DNA of 64,000 nt from Clostridia bacterium (lineage in GTDB: Bacteria; Bacillota; Clostridia; Christensenellales; Aristaeellaceae), in the NCBI GenBank assembly GCA_017428385.1, contig JAFRQX010000038.1:62001-126000 (forward strand). The letters are read 5' to 3'. The notes under the pieces were generated by a model, which saw only the letters and a list, made by a program, of their open reading frames with translations, was not told the origin of the DNA and ran no database searches. Of the stretch, positions 32,401 through 40,557 are shown one piece after another (within the stretch, counting starts at the first letter, position 1; the number at the start of each line of letters is the position of its first letter). The translations under genes and the position numbers were made by a program.

Positions 32401-34383
32401 CTCGCCGGCCTGGGTCTGGGTGCCGGAGACAGCCACCTTGTACTTATATCCCTTGGGCAGGCCGGTGACCTCGACATCCTCCGTGCTGGCTTCCAGGGGA
32501 TCACCGTCATAGACCTTTTTAGCTACAGGCGCGGTGATGGTGATATTCTCGGACTTGGGAAGAACCGTCAGGGTGCCCAGGTCTTCCTTCAGAATGTAGT
32601 TATTCTCATTGGCGTTATTCCAGTCGATGGTATAGGTGTTTGCACTTTCACCGATCTCGGTCTGGGAGCCGGTGGCAGTAATCACAATAGAGGGATCCAG
32701 AATGATGGGGGTGAAGGAAGCTTCTTCACTGCCCAGGACCCGGGTCTGGTAGTTGGTGATTTTTGTATCCACAGTGATGCGGACATTGGCAGAATCATTC
32801 ATGAGGCTGGACTGACCGGAATTGGCAATCTTCAGGCCGTTATAGGTAACGGTGCTTTCAGTCTGCTCAGGCAGCTCAGCGATGAGGGCATTCAGCTTTT
32901 CCGGATCCCAGCCGGTTTCCTGACAGGCGACGGCCATCAGATCCGGGTTCTCCGCGTAGAGGCGCAGGACTTCCACGGGGAGGTTCTCCTCCTTCAGGGG
33001 TTCGATCACAAACTCAAGGGAGTCTTTCTTATTCCCTTCATTTTTGAGGGAAACAGAGAGGCGGCTGCCGGCAGGAAGCTCAATATCCTTTGTTTCCCCG
33101 GTGATGGGGTTGGTACCGTGGACGTAGGTGCGGCCGGAAACGGCGATCATCTGCTCGCTGCCCAGGGCGGACTCGATCACGATGGAAGTGTTCGCCCAGG
33201 AAGGCTGCTCCTTATTGTATCCGGCAGCGGTGCGGACACCGGCGTCTTCACAGGTAAGCGGCTCGCCGTCATATTCCTTTTCGGCGGAACCGGTCCAGAC
33301 GGTGAGCGGAGCAGGGTCCACGACCAGGGAACCCGGAACGGTCTGGATATTGGTGAAGTGTGATGTAACGTTCTCACCGGAAGCGTTTGTGATGCTGTAA
33401 GAGGAAACCGTGTTCTCGGTGGAACCCGCGTCGGTAAGGGAACCGGTGCAGGAAACAGAAATGTTGAAATCGGCCGGAAGACCGGAGACCAGGGCGCTGT
33501 CGGGACGGGCCAGGGGACGGCCGTCGTAAAGCTTACTGGCGGACTGGGCGACGATACTCACAAGGCCGGAGAATTCCCAGTCTCCATCCGCGGGGAAGGG
33601 CTCCTCCGCGGTATCATCCGTGAGGGTGCCTTCCAGCAGGGGAGCACCGTTCTCACTGCCGTTGGTGACACGGTCCGTCAGGACGGGATCCGCGTTGACG
33701 GTTTCAGCCACGAAGCCGGCGATGTCCTCGGAAGTCACGATTGAAAGGACGGGAGCAACGCCTATGGGATCATTATCAAGCTGAGGGGCAACGACCTTTT
33801 TACCGGCGGGAACCGGAAGCTGACGCTTGGCGCCTTCAGAATCCGTATAGGTAATCTCGGCAGTACCTTCCAGAACACCGAGGGTGGTTGTGGTCATGGG
33901 ATTTTCGCCATCGCCGGCGGATGACTTCAGGAAAACGAGGGTGCCGCGGATACCGACGGTAAGGTTGGAAGTCTGGATATCCAGGGCAGCGTTCTCATCC
34001 AGCTTTTCCTGCACATCCAGGAAGATGGAACCCTGCTGGAGGTTCAGGCGCATATGATCCGCTTCCTGGACGAACTGAACGTTGGTGTCAGTGTCCAGCG
34101 TCACGATCTTGGTGTCATCCAGCCCGACAGAGGCCTGCCCGTCCGCCCCGGTAATCAGGGCTTCGCCGCTGGCAAAGCGCACATTGTCCAGCAGGAAGCG
34201 GGGGGCACCGAGAACGTCCAGGATATCCACCGTACCCTCATGACGGAGCAACCGGATGGTGGAAGCTTCGTAGGAGTCGGCAGTGGGGACTCCTTCGGAG
34301 GGTACACCTTCGGAGGTACCGACTGCGACAAGAGAGATAATCAATAAGAAGATGATTATGAATGAGGACAGCTTACGGGCCAT
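29476..34383 (-). CDS. Giant secreted FecR-domain protein with MBG-type repeats
   Basis: The protein has 1635 aa from the ATG at 34383, which has AGGAGGTG 4 nt upstream; a frame start ten codons earlier has none. MARKLSSFIIIFLLIISLVAV is a signal peptide. A FecR-like domain (about 45-200) contains RLNLQQGSIFLDV and VGIRGT. About twelve MBG-like repeats follow, each with a YDGEPL- or YDGSPL-type opening, VSGTQT-type middle and GTLTV ending. A Pro-Thr linker (about residues 897-935) divides the array. There is no LPXTG or other anchor I can see at the C terminus. The order with the CHASE2 phosphatase suggests FecR presents the signal. Confidence 0.85.
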   Translation of the reverse strand: MARKLSSFIIIFLLIISLVAVGTSEGVPSEGVPTADSYEASTIRLLRHEGTVDILDVLGAPRFLLDNVRFASGEALITGADGQASVGLDDTKIVTLDTDTNVQFVQEADHMRLNLQQGSIFLDVQEKLDENAALDIQTSNLTVGIRGTLVFLKSSAGDGENPMTTTTLGVLEGTAEITYTDSEGAKRQLPVPAGKKVVAPQLDNDPIGVAPVLSIVTSEDIAGFVAETVNADPVLTDRVTNGSENGAPLLEGTLTDDTAEEPFPADGDWEFSGLVSIVAQSASKLYDGRPLARPDSALVSGLPADFNISVSCTGSLTDAGSTENTVSSYSITNASGENVTSHFTNIQTVPGSLVVDPAPLTVWTGSAEKEYDGEPLTCEDAGVRTAAGYNKEQPSWANTSIVIESALGSEQMIAVSGRTYVHGTNPITGETKDIELPAGSRLSVSLKNEGNKKDSLEFVIEPLKEENLPVEVLRLYAENPDLMAVACQETGWDPEKLNALIAELPEQTESTVTYNGLKIANSGQSSLMNDSANVRITVDTKITNYQTRVLGSEEASFTPIILDPSIVITATGSQTEIGESANTYTIDWNNANENNYILKEDLGTLTVLPKSENITITAPVAKKVYDGDPLEASTEDVEVTGLPKGYKYKVAVSGTQTQAGESESRITSYKILDKNNVDVTDQFENIKIKKGTLTVEPLSVSISCGTGSAGYTGSMIVPEPVLTYVNGAHAGETVKASMLSASRIRNLVASAVPMARAPEQKYRFVLFTGDTIEMSITGMGTGAGTYTMKAEITLASENISIPSSSITGTTITINPVLITIRTGSASKFYDGEPLTCEDVTIEGLLPGDQITVTATGTITEVGKTDNTYEIDWGSVDPNNYAVSSVLGILTVTAPAETPTPTPTPTPTPTPTPTPTPTPTPTPTPSPTPTETPEPVEIYLYAPSYSKVYDGEPIIPSAEDVDSELLPEGYTFTVTLSGTQTDVGETECTIASYVIMDENGNNVTSACKVYPEAGSLTVLPYPVSFTTSGGTYDYGADIPFSVSCTGNGTSLSGTTTESGYDYFATYNLIGDDSIEFAIGPVPQRGDDADTYYLDVAYSLHGNAGNYDVVVNNGTDGSITIKPYAITLTASDYTKTYDGYPCPMTTDWSYTSHDELSIGYRELGSDEWAAGTYTNTLEIDYGSHKEENFNITIIPGTLTINKRDVTITSASVESKYDGTEQKCEEFTITEGSFLDVDGFSVAFTGSRKDAGSSENAFTVNAVGYTDLNNYNIKTVFGTLKVNPRDVTLTSASDSKVYDGSPLKNSEVTVGGDGFVSGEGATYSVTGEQTEVGSSANTFTYTLNEGTNASNYNITKTEGTLEVTKQAVTINTGDRSKTYDGSPFTFDGTEYTVDGAPGLKYTLKGAAITDAGQTASNDINITAGADLYDITVNPGTLSIEKRNVTITSDNGSKTYNASPLTKHSVTVSGDGFAPGEGATYEFSGTITDPGSTPNTFTYTLNSNTKAGNYNITTAEGTLKISKILINIYVGSHTQDAASYSAYGIFSSVTAKVAGGEHDGDSANITIGDYDFDSAKLSGQVDLTPSGSSSTLFCSFTVDISIYHSDDFPSPGTYDIVAEPSGGGGFVQFQQIGGTLTLN
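31585..31692 (-). repeat. Low-complexity Pro-Thr linker DNA
   Basis: Tandem 6-bp units coding for Thr-Pro run for about 100 bp inside the FecR/MBG gene. Third-position changes show it is not a pure microsatellite, but length variation by slippage is likely. Confidence 0.8.
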
Positions 34384-34394
34384 AGGGCACCTCC

Positions 34395-34680
34395 TAGGTA
34401 ATTCACAATTCATAATTCAGAATTCATAATTATCCGCCTGCGGGCGGGGGAGATTCTTCGACTTCGCTCAGAATGACATCCTTACATAGTGATGTTCCGG
34501 TTAGGTTCCCGAACGTGTGCGGGCGGGGAGACAGTGGGCGAAGCCCAAATGAACAATTAGCAATGAACAATGAATAATGATTCGTCTTTCGGACGTAGTA
34601 AGGGATTCTTCGACTCCGCCTTCGGCTGCGCTCAGAATGACAGCTATAGGCCTTGGAGTTCCGGGGTACACGACGTTGTC
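34395..34680. repeat. Repeat-rich gap between FecR gene and STAS operon
   Basis: ATAATTCAGAATTCATAATT (34407-34430, also seen in part at 18436) is followed by two AGATTCTTCGAC/GGATTCTTCGAC...CTCAGAATGACA elements (34432-34478 and 34590-34642), the second with a GCCTTCGGC hairpin. Nothing coding is seen from 34384 to 35194. Confidence 0.65.
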
Positions 34681-34791
34681 ATCAGACATTGATATTCCCG
34701 GTCACGGAATGACAATGCCAGAAAATTGGGTTCCATATCTTTATACGACTGCCAACAGGATGGTGGCTTACGTATGAAAGAGCAGATATGA

Positions 34792-34891
34792 TCTGAACAG
34801 GGGATTGCCTGACACCGGATGGAAAGCGACCACCGGGTGCGGCAAAAATGGTTTGATGTTCCTGAACGGACAAATTCGGTTCCTGTTCAGA
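34792..34891. ncRNA. Possible structured RNA or REP element
   Basis: TCTGAACAGG and CCTGTTCAGA close a 100-nt element. Inside, TTGCC...GGCAA and CACCGG...CCGGGTG make a second nested stem with a GGAAAGCGACC apex, and a third arm (GAACGG...TCGGTTC) is possible. No known RNA family is recognised. It may be an orphan repeat rather than a transcript, and the strand is not decided. Confidence 0.3.
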
Positions 34892-35045
34892 CAATTATAT
34901 CATATTAATATATAAACTGCCATATAATCACGAGGAAAAACAATGAAAAGTGCAGGTGTTGTAAACGATTGCTGGATTGGAGGTCAATTATGGAAAAAAT
35001 GTAAAAAATCTATACTGATAAAAGGCCTGAAACGCTTGAAAAGTC

Positions 35046-35074
35046 TTGAAAAACATAAATAGATACATTATAAT
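35046..35074 (+). promoter_or_regulatory. Promoter of the partner-switching operon
   Basis: TTGAAA (35046-35051), 17-bp spacer, TATAAT (35069-35074). The 115-nt leader that follows contains GTGTAAC (35089-35095)/GTTACAC (35134-35140) arms enclosing TCCTCCCCCCAGGA, then a GC-rich hairpin before the ribosome site. Confidence 0.8.
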
Positions 35075-35194
35075 AGACAAGATTGAGCGTGTAACAATAC
35101 GGATTTTGTCCTCCCCCCAGGAGCCGCCGATTCGTTACACAGACTGTCCGCGGAGCGCCGGAACGCGGCGAGCGGAAAAAGGAGAACAGAAAGC

Positions 35195-35494
35195 ATGACA
35201 ATTACCAAGACTCTGGACGGAACCAACCTGACAATTGCCCTTGAAGGAAGACTGGACACCACGACTTCTCCGCAGCTGGAGGGAGAAATGCATCCCGATA
35301 TCGACAGCGCGACCGAAGTGACCTTTGACCTGGAAAACCTGGCGTACATTTCCTCTGCCGGACTGCGGGTGCTGCTGAGCGCTCAGAAGATCATGAACAA
35401 GCAGGGAAAGATGACCATCAAGAACGTTTGCCCCGAGATCATGGATATTTTCGACGTGACTGGGTTTGTGGATATCCTGAACATTGAAAACTAA
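35195..35494 (+). CDS. STAS-domain anti-sigma factor antagonist
   Basis: The protein has 99 aa and is a single STAS domain: LTIALEGRLDTTTSPQLE, VTFDLENLAYISSAGLRVLL, and the last helix IFDVTGFVDIL. The Ser in ISSAGLRVLL is the conserved site phosphorylated by RsbW/SpoIIAB-type kinases and freed by PP2C phosphatases. AAAAAGGAG precedes the ATG. It is first in an operon that also encodes two proteins with RsbW-like ATPase domains and a SpoIIE phosphatase, so the whole switch is encoded together. A cognate sigma factor is not in this operon. Confidence 0.9.
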   Translation: MTITKTLDGTNLTIALEGRLDTTTSPQLEGEMHPDIDSATEVTFDLENLAYISSAGLRVLLSAQKIMNKQGKMTIKNVCPEIMDIFDVTGFVDILNIEN

Positions 35495-35511
35495 GGGAAG
35501 TTGACGACAGC

Positions 35512-36354
35512 ATGGACTATCGGCCACTGGAGATAGAGGACCGTGACCGGGTTGAGAAATGCCGGGATCCCCAGCTGAATCCGTTTACTGCCCTGACTTT
35601 TACATCGCTGTTCACATGGAGAAAGGAATATGGACTTGAGATCGCGGGGGACGAGGATTACTTTGTGATCCGGAGCCGCCACGACAATTCGTATTTCTGC
35701 CCCTGCGGAGACGGGGATAAATGTAAAAGATTTATTGAAGAAAACGTGAAGGCCGGCGAAAGCGTCCTGTACCTGACACAGGAACAGGCAGAGGCGTTTG
35801 GCGACGGATGGGAAATCCGGAAACGGGACGACCTGAGCGAATATATCTGCGCGACACCGGCGCTGGCCCTGAAGGAAGGCTTCCACATGAGCCACAGCTT
35901 CAAGGACAAATGCCGGCAGTACAAGAAGCGGCATCCCTATGAGGCGAGGCTGATGACCAAGGCGGATTTGCCGCTGATCATCGACATTGCACAGAAATGG
36001 GAAGAGGCTGACCCGGAGGGAGCAGGCGACCTGCAGGTGCTGCAGGAGGAAATCTCTTCCTTCGGCGAGGTGACGCTGAACGGCGTGATGATCACCGCGG
36101 AAAACGGAGATCATGCCTTCATCATGGGATACGAGAACACCCCTGAGATGTTTACGATGACCATGGTGAAGCACGACCTGACCCTGCCGCTTCTGATGAC
36201 ACCGGTATGTGTGCATGAGCTGGCCTGCGCGCTGGTTGACAAATATCCATACATCAACCTGGAAGAAGACCTGGGACTGGAAGGGCTGCGGAGATCAAAG
36301 CTGCTTTACAGTCCGATTAAACAGCTGGAAGTTTACGAGGCGGTCAGAAAATGA
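35512..36354 (+). CDS. DUF2156 (LPG synthase C-terminal-like, GNAT fold) protein
   Basis: The protein has 280 aa. NPFTALTFTSLFTWRKEYGLEI near the start and YINLEEDLGLEGLRRSKLLYSP near the end are typical of the DUF2156 fold, two tandem GNAT-like units related to the catalytic end of lysyl-phosphatidylglycerol synthase. No membrane segment is present. It lies 17 nt after the STAS gene and overlaps the next start by ATGA, so it is translated with the fused transporter. An aminoacyl transfer role is known only for relatives. Confidence 0.75.
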   Translation: MDYRPLEIEDRDRVEKCRDPQLNPFTALTFTSLFTWRKEYGLEIAGDEDYFVIRSRHDNSYFCPCGDGDKCKRFIEENVKAGESVLYLTQEQAEAFGDGWEIRKRDDLSEYICATPALALKEGFHMSHSFKDKCRQYKKRHPYEARLMTKADLPLIIDIAQKWEEADPEGAGDLQVLQEEISSFGEVTLNGVMITAENGDHAFIMGYENTPEMFTMTMVKHDLTLPLLMTPVCVHELACALVDKYPYINLEEDLGLEGLRRSKLLYSPIKQLEVYEAVRK

Positions 36355-38117
36355 ATCAGAAACACTACATATGCCGCAAGATGTTCCTGCGGATTCTCTG
36401 GCCAAGCCTGATTTCTTCCGTGGCGCTGGCAATCGCGGACGTAGCGGACGCGCTGGTCATCGGTAACAGGATGGGTGAGAGCGGCCTGGCGGCCATCGGT
36501 ATCGTGACGCCGCTTTACATGATCCTGAACCTGCTGGGATACGGTTTTTCCACCGGCGGGTGTGTAGCCTTCAGCCGCATGGCGGCAGAGGGCAAGGAAG
36601 ATGACGCCTTGAGCCATTTCAAGAGCAACGGGACGCTTCTGTTCGGTTTGGGCGTTGTATTAGCGATAGCAGGCAACTTACTGATGCGGCCGCTGATGCA
36701 GGTGCTGGGCGCGAACGACGGCAGCCCGGAACTGTACGCCCTGTGCGAACAGTATGCCCGGCCGCTGGTAACGGCGGTGCCGGTGTTCTTCCTGAATTTC
36801 CTGCTGTATGACTTTGTCCGGTGCGACAATGACGCACCGCGGGCAACCCTGGGATTCTCCGTGGGCTGCCTGACAGACCTGGGGCTGAACATCTGGTTCG
36901 TGCTGGGGCTGGGATGGGGTGTAAAGGGCTCCATTTACGCGACAGTGATCGCCCAGAGCGTGAGCGTGATTATCCTGCTGACGCATCTGATCAACGGCAG
37001 GGGCCTGATGAATATTCCGCGAATCGTGAAGGCGAAGCTTGCCATCGGCAAGCCGGTTGCCGACTCCCTGCGGATCGGCTTCAGCGCTTCCATGCAGTAT
37101 GTGTTCCAGTTCCTGTTCCTGCTGCTGGGCAACAGAGTGCTGCTGCGGGCAGGAGACCTGGGACTGATCAAAGGCGACCTGTATGTGGCCGTGTTCGACG
37201 TAGTGATGAACATCAGCTACATCTTCAACGGAATCTACCAGGCGTTTGCTGAAACGATGCAGCCACTGGCGAGCACCTTCGCGGCGGAACACGGACGGGA
37301 CGACCTGAAATACCTGGTGCGGATGGCCATGGCCACTGCGCTGATGGTAGGCATTCCGGTACTGCTGGTCGCGGCGATTCCTGCGGGAGCGGTGAGCAGC
37401 TTCTTCGGCCTGGGAGACGCGGAAAGCCTGAAGGTATCCGTGCCCGCGATCCGACTGTTCCTGCTGAGCACGCCGCTGGGCGGACTGCTGGTAATCCTGA
37501 CCGGGTTCTTCCAGAGCTGCGGACGGGAACAGCTGGCAGGCGAGATCACCGTGATGCGCAAGGCGCTGTTCCTGCTGCCGATTACGGTAGCGCTGGGCTT
37601 CTGGCTGCCGAAGGACTTCTGGTGGTTGTTCGTGATCTCTGAAGGCATCACGATGCTTGTGATGGCAACGGCGGTACGGGGACGGCTGCTGAGGAAGCAG
37701 GATGCGACTGTGCCTGTATACTCCACAACGATGGATAACCAGAACCACGAGCTGAGCCGGGTGCTGGATGAAGTGGTGGCCTTCTGCGAAGAGCAGGAGA
37801 TCCCCATGAAGCAGGCAATCCTGATCCAGCTGGCCGTTGAAGAGCTGAGCGTGGTGACGATGGAGAAGGCTTTCAGCGGAAAGCCGGACGAATACATCCA
37901 GCTGACGCTGGCACGGGAAGAGAACGGGGATCACGTGATCCACATCCGGAACAGCGCACCGTATTTTAACCCGCTGGATCTGCGGATGGGCAAGGTGCAG
38001 AAGGATGAAACGGACGAGCTGATGGACAGCGTCGGCGTGATGATGGTAAGGCAGAAGGTCAAGAGCCTGCATTACCGGAACTATGAAGGATTCAACATGA
38101 TGACGGTTGTCATCTGA
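36351..38117 (+). CDS. MATE transporter fused to an RsbW-like HATPase domain
   Basis: The protein has 588 aa. Residues 1-445 are a MATE-family transporter of about 12 helices (PSLISSVALAIADVADALVIG, then YGFSTGGCVAFSR, and ILTGFFQSCGREQLAGEI). After RLLRKQ, residues 460-588 form a soluble HATPase_c domain of the anti-sigma kinase kind: IQLAVEELSVVTMEKAF (N box), IHIRNSAPYFNPLDL and VGVMMVRQKV. The N-box Asn is replaced, so ATP binding may be altered. A typical MATE protein ends near residue 450. The fusion, in an operon with STAS and PP2C proteins, suggests that transport or membrane state controls the switch. Confidence 0.8.
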   Translation: MNQKHYICRKMFLRILWPSLISSVALAIADVADALVIGNRMGESGLAAIGIVTPLYMILNLLGYGFSTGGCVAFSRMAAEGKEDDALSHFKSNGTLLFGLGVVLAIAGNLLMRPLMQVLGANDGSPELYALCEQYARPLVTAVPVFFLNFLLYDFVRCDNDAPRATLGFSVGCLTDLGLNIWFVLGLGWGVKGSIYATVIAQSVSVIILLTHLINGRGLMNIPRIVKAKLAIGKPVADSLRIGFSASMQYVFQFLFLLLGNRVLLRAGDLGLIKGDLYVAVFDVVMNISYIFNGIYQAFAETMQPLASTFAAEHGRDDLKYLVRMAMATALMVGIPVLLVAAIPAGAVSSFFGLGDAESLKVSVPAIRLFLLSTPLGGLLVILTGFFQSCGREQLAGEITVMRKALFLLPITVALGFWLPKDFWWLFVISEGITMLVMATAVRGRLLRKQDATVPVYSTTMDNQNHELSRVLDEVVAFCEEQEIPMKQAILIQLAVEELSVVTMEKAFSGKPDEYIQLTLAREENGDHVIHIRNSAPYFNPLDLRMGKVQKDETDELMDSVGVMMVRQKVKSLHYRNYEGFNMMTVVI

Positions 38118-38154
38118 TACAACCCCTAACCTGAAGAAAAGAGGATGTTCGCGC

Positions 38155-40239
38155 ATGAAGAAAAAAGGCTGGACTTCGCTGACAGTGAAGCTGAACGGGC
38201 TGATCCTGATCATCGTTTTGGTGCTCTCACTGGGCCTGGCGGTTTTTGCCTACAGGGTAAACAGCGAACGCGTGGACAAATACTATAAACAGACTACCTC
38301 CCAGGCAGCTGCCACTGTGGCGGCGTTTGTGGACGGCGACATGACAGAAGATCTGCTGAACGCGATCAAAACGGAAGAGTTCGCGGCTGTCCGTGATGCG
38401 GCTGAGGACGCGGATGGAGACCAGATGATCATTGACTGGCTGTCGGAACGGGGATTGTATGACAACTATACAGACCTGCGGGCGATGCTGGCAAAATACA
38501 AGAAGAACCTGAAAGCTGAATACGTCTACCTGCAGAGCCTGGAAGGCAACAAGAGTATCAATATCGTGGACCCGGACGAAGCAGTGCTGTATACCGGCAG
38601 CCTGGAAGAAACCCCGGAAGGATATGAAGAGTTCCAGACCAACATGCATATTGACTCCGTGGTGAGCCACAGCGAATACGGCTGGCTGTGTTCTGCCTAT
38701 GAGCCCGTTGTTAACTCCAAGGGCGAGAACGTGGCTATCGTGGGCGTGGACATCAACATGAACGACGTTATGGAAGAGCGTCAGCGCTTCCTGACCACCA
38801 TGATGATCTTTGCCGCAGCCCTGATGATCGTCAGCTCTGTCATTACCGTGATGATGATGCGCCGGATCGCCACCAAGCCCCTGAGCATGCTGGCGAAGGC
38901 GACAACCGGGTTTGCAAACTCTGATGACGCGACAGACTACCTGAAAGAGAAGATTATCAACCTGCCGATCAACTCCAAGGACGAGATCGGAGACCTGTAT
39001 CAGGAAATCCGTGTGATGCAGGGCCGGATTGTAGAATACCTGAACAACCTGACCAAGGTCACGGCGGAGAAGGAACGCATCGGCGCGGAACTGAACATTG
39101 CAGCGCAGATCCAGGCAGATATGCTGCCCCGCATTTTCCCGCCCTTCCCGGAGAGAAATGACTTTGACATTTACGCCATCATGGATCCGGCGAAGGAAGT
39201 CGGCGGAGACTTCTACGACTTCTACATGCTGGATGACGATCACCTGTGCATGGCTATGGCTGACGTGAGCGGCAAGGGTGTACCCGCATCGCTGTTTATG
39301 ACAATTGCCAAGACGCTGATCAAGAACAGGGCGCAGCTGGGCGAGAAGCCGGCTGAGATTCTGTATAACGTGAACAACCAGTTGTGCGACGGCAACGACG
39401 CTGAACTGTTTGTGACTGTGTGGCTGGCCATTATCGAGCTGAGCACCGGTAAGGGCGTGGCTGCGAACGCCGGCCATGAGCATCCCGTGATCCGCCGGAA
39501 GGACGGAAATTATGAGATGGTCCTGTACCGGCACGCCCCGGCAGTGGCTACGATGGAAGGCATCCGGTTCAAGGAGCACGACTTCCAGCTGAATCCCGGA
39601 GACTCCCTGTTTGTGTACACTGACGGCGTAACAGAAGCAACGAACATCAACGACGAACTGTTCGGTACACAGCGGATGCTGGACGCGCTGAACAAGAACC
39701 CGAACGCCAATCCGAAGGAACTGCTTCAGAACGTGCGGGATGATATCGATGAATTTGTGGGCAACGCACCGCAGTTTGACGATATCACGATGATGGGCCT
39801 GAAGTATGACGGACCGGAACAGAGATACGAAACCGCCAACCTGACCATTGACGCGAAGACTGAGAACCTGGACCAGGTGCTGGCTTTTGCGGAAGAGCAG
39901 CTGGCAAAGGCGGAGTGCCCGATCAAGGCCCAGACGCAGATCGGCGTAGCAGTGGAAGAGATCTTCGTGAACATCGCCCTGTATGCCTACGCTCCCGAAA
40001 CCGGCAAGGCAGCCATCACCATTGATATCGGCAAGAACCCGAAAGAAGCGGTGATTACGTTCCGGGACAAGGGAGTGGCGTTTAACCCGCTGGAGAAGGA
40101 AGATCCGGACGTCACACAATCTGCTGAAGACAGGCAGATTGGTGGACTGGGGATTTATATTGTCAAAAAGACGATGGACAGTGTTGAATATCGCAGGGAG
40201 AATGATGAGAACGTACTCGTCATACATAAGAGTTTTTGA
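38155..40239 (+). CDS. Membrane sensor PP2C phosphatase fused to an RsbW-like HATPase
   Basis: The protein has 694 aa from the ATG at 38155 (AAGAGGA 9 nt upstream); an earlier TTG is not supported. A helix lies at about 13-33, an approximately 180-residue extracellular sensor follows, then a second helix (215-236), HAMP, and a SpoIIE phosphatase (GGDFYDFYML, ADVSGKGVPASLFM, YTDGVTEATN, QFDDITMMGLKY). Residues from about 565 form a HATPase_c with IGVAVEEIFVNIALYAY (N box with Asn), FRDKGVAFNPLE (G1) and IGGLGIYIVKK (G2). One protein thus carries the phosphatase and a potential kinase of the STAS switch. Confidence 0.9.
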   Translation: MKKKGWTSLTVKLNGLILIIVLVLSLGLAVFAYRVNSERVDKYYKQTTSQAAATVAAFVDGDMTEDLLNAIKTEEFAAVRDAAEDADGDQMIIDWLSERGLYDNYTDLRAMLAKYKKNLKAEYVYLQSLEGNKSINIVDPDEAVLYTGSLEETPEGYEEFQTNMHIDSVVSHSEYGWLCSAYEPVVNSKGENVAIVGVDINMNDVMEERQRFLTTMMIFAAALMIVSSVITVMMMRRIATKPLSMLAKATTGFANSDDATDYLKEKIINLPINSKDEIGDLYQEIRVMQGRIVEYLNNLTKVTAEKERIGAELNIAAQIQADMLPRIFPPFPERNDFDIYAIMDPAKEVGGDFYDFYMLDDDHLCMAMADVSGKGVPASLFMTIAKTLIKNRAQLGEKPAEILYNVNNQLCDGNDAELFVTVWLAIIELSTGKGVAANAGHEHPVIRRKDGNYEMVLYRHAPAVATMEGIRFKEHDFQLNPGDSLFVYTDGVTEATNINDELFGTQRMLDALNKNPNANPKELLQNVRDDIDEFVGNAPQFDDITMMGLKYDGPEQRYETANLTIDAKTENLDQVLAFAEEQLAKAECPIKAQTQIGVAVEEIFVNIALYAYAPETGKAAITIDIGKNPKEAVITFRDKGVAFNPLEKEDPDVTQSAEDRQIGGLGIYIVKKTMDSVEYRRENDENVLVIHKSF

Positions 40240-40251
40240 CAATACCCCAAT

Positions 40252-40326
40252 TAATGAAAACTTAAAACTGAAAACTTAAAACTTAAAAATGGTGGACAAA
40301 ACGCTTCCATGTTTGGAAGCGTTTTC
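40252..40326. repeat. Heptameric CTTAAAA array with attached hairpin, site 3
   Basis: Units CTTAAAA, CTGAAAA, CTTAAAA, CTTAAAA, then ATGGTGGA and the hairpin AACGCTTCC/GGAAGCGTT. It may terminate the partner-switching operon. Confidence 0.75.
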
Positions 40327-40336
40327 CTCATTTGAA

Positions 40337-40456
40337 AGATGTCTTTTACTATGCAAAAGAATGATATGTTGCTACGCAATATGATATGTGACAACAGGGA
40401 CAGACCAACTGTCACAGCCTTAAGCCGTGACAGTTGGTCTGTCCCTGTTGTCACAT
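40337..40456. repeat. Degenerate hairpin array followed by a GGGACAGACC palindrome
   Basis: CTTTTACTATGCAAAAG and GTTGCTACGCAAT lie between TGATAT spacers. Then ACAGGGACAGACCAACTGTC and its inverted copy (40393-40452) enclose a short loop; the same arms occur at 27134. Confidence 0.65.
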
Positions 40457-40525
40457 TCCTTCAACGCTTGCAGTATGTTAAAAAGTGATAAGTGAAAAGT
40501 AAAGAGTGCAGAGTTAGAGCTAATG

Positions 40526-40557
40526 AAAAAAAGCATCCGACAATCCGGATGCTTTTT
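40526..40557. terminator. Bidirectional hairpin terminator
   Basis: AAAAAGCATCCG and CGGATGCTTTTT form a 12-bp stem, A-rich before and T-rich after. Confidence 0.7.

Noticed and set aside
29476..34383. FecR protein as a TonB/iron-uptake anti-sigma factor
   Set aside because: There is no cytoplasmic anti-sigma domain, sigma factor or TonB receptor; the signal peptide and MBG repeats indicate a surface protein.
36678..40242. Long minus-strand frames of 511 and 671 codons opposite the MATE-HATPase and phosphatase genes
   Set aside because: They are antisense shadows caused by GC-biased codon use; composition is rich in His, Arg and Gln, without domains, and the plus-strand genes are clear.
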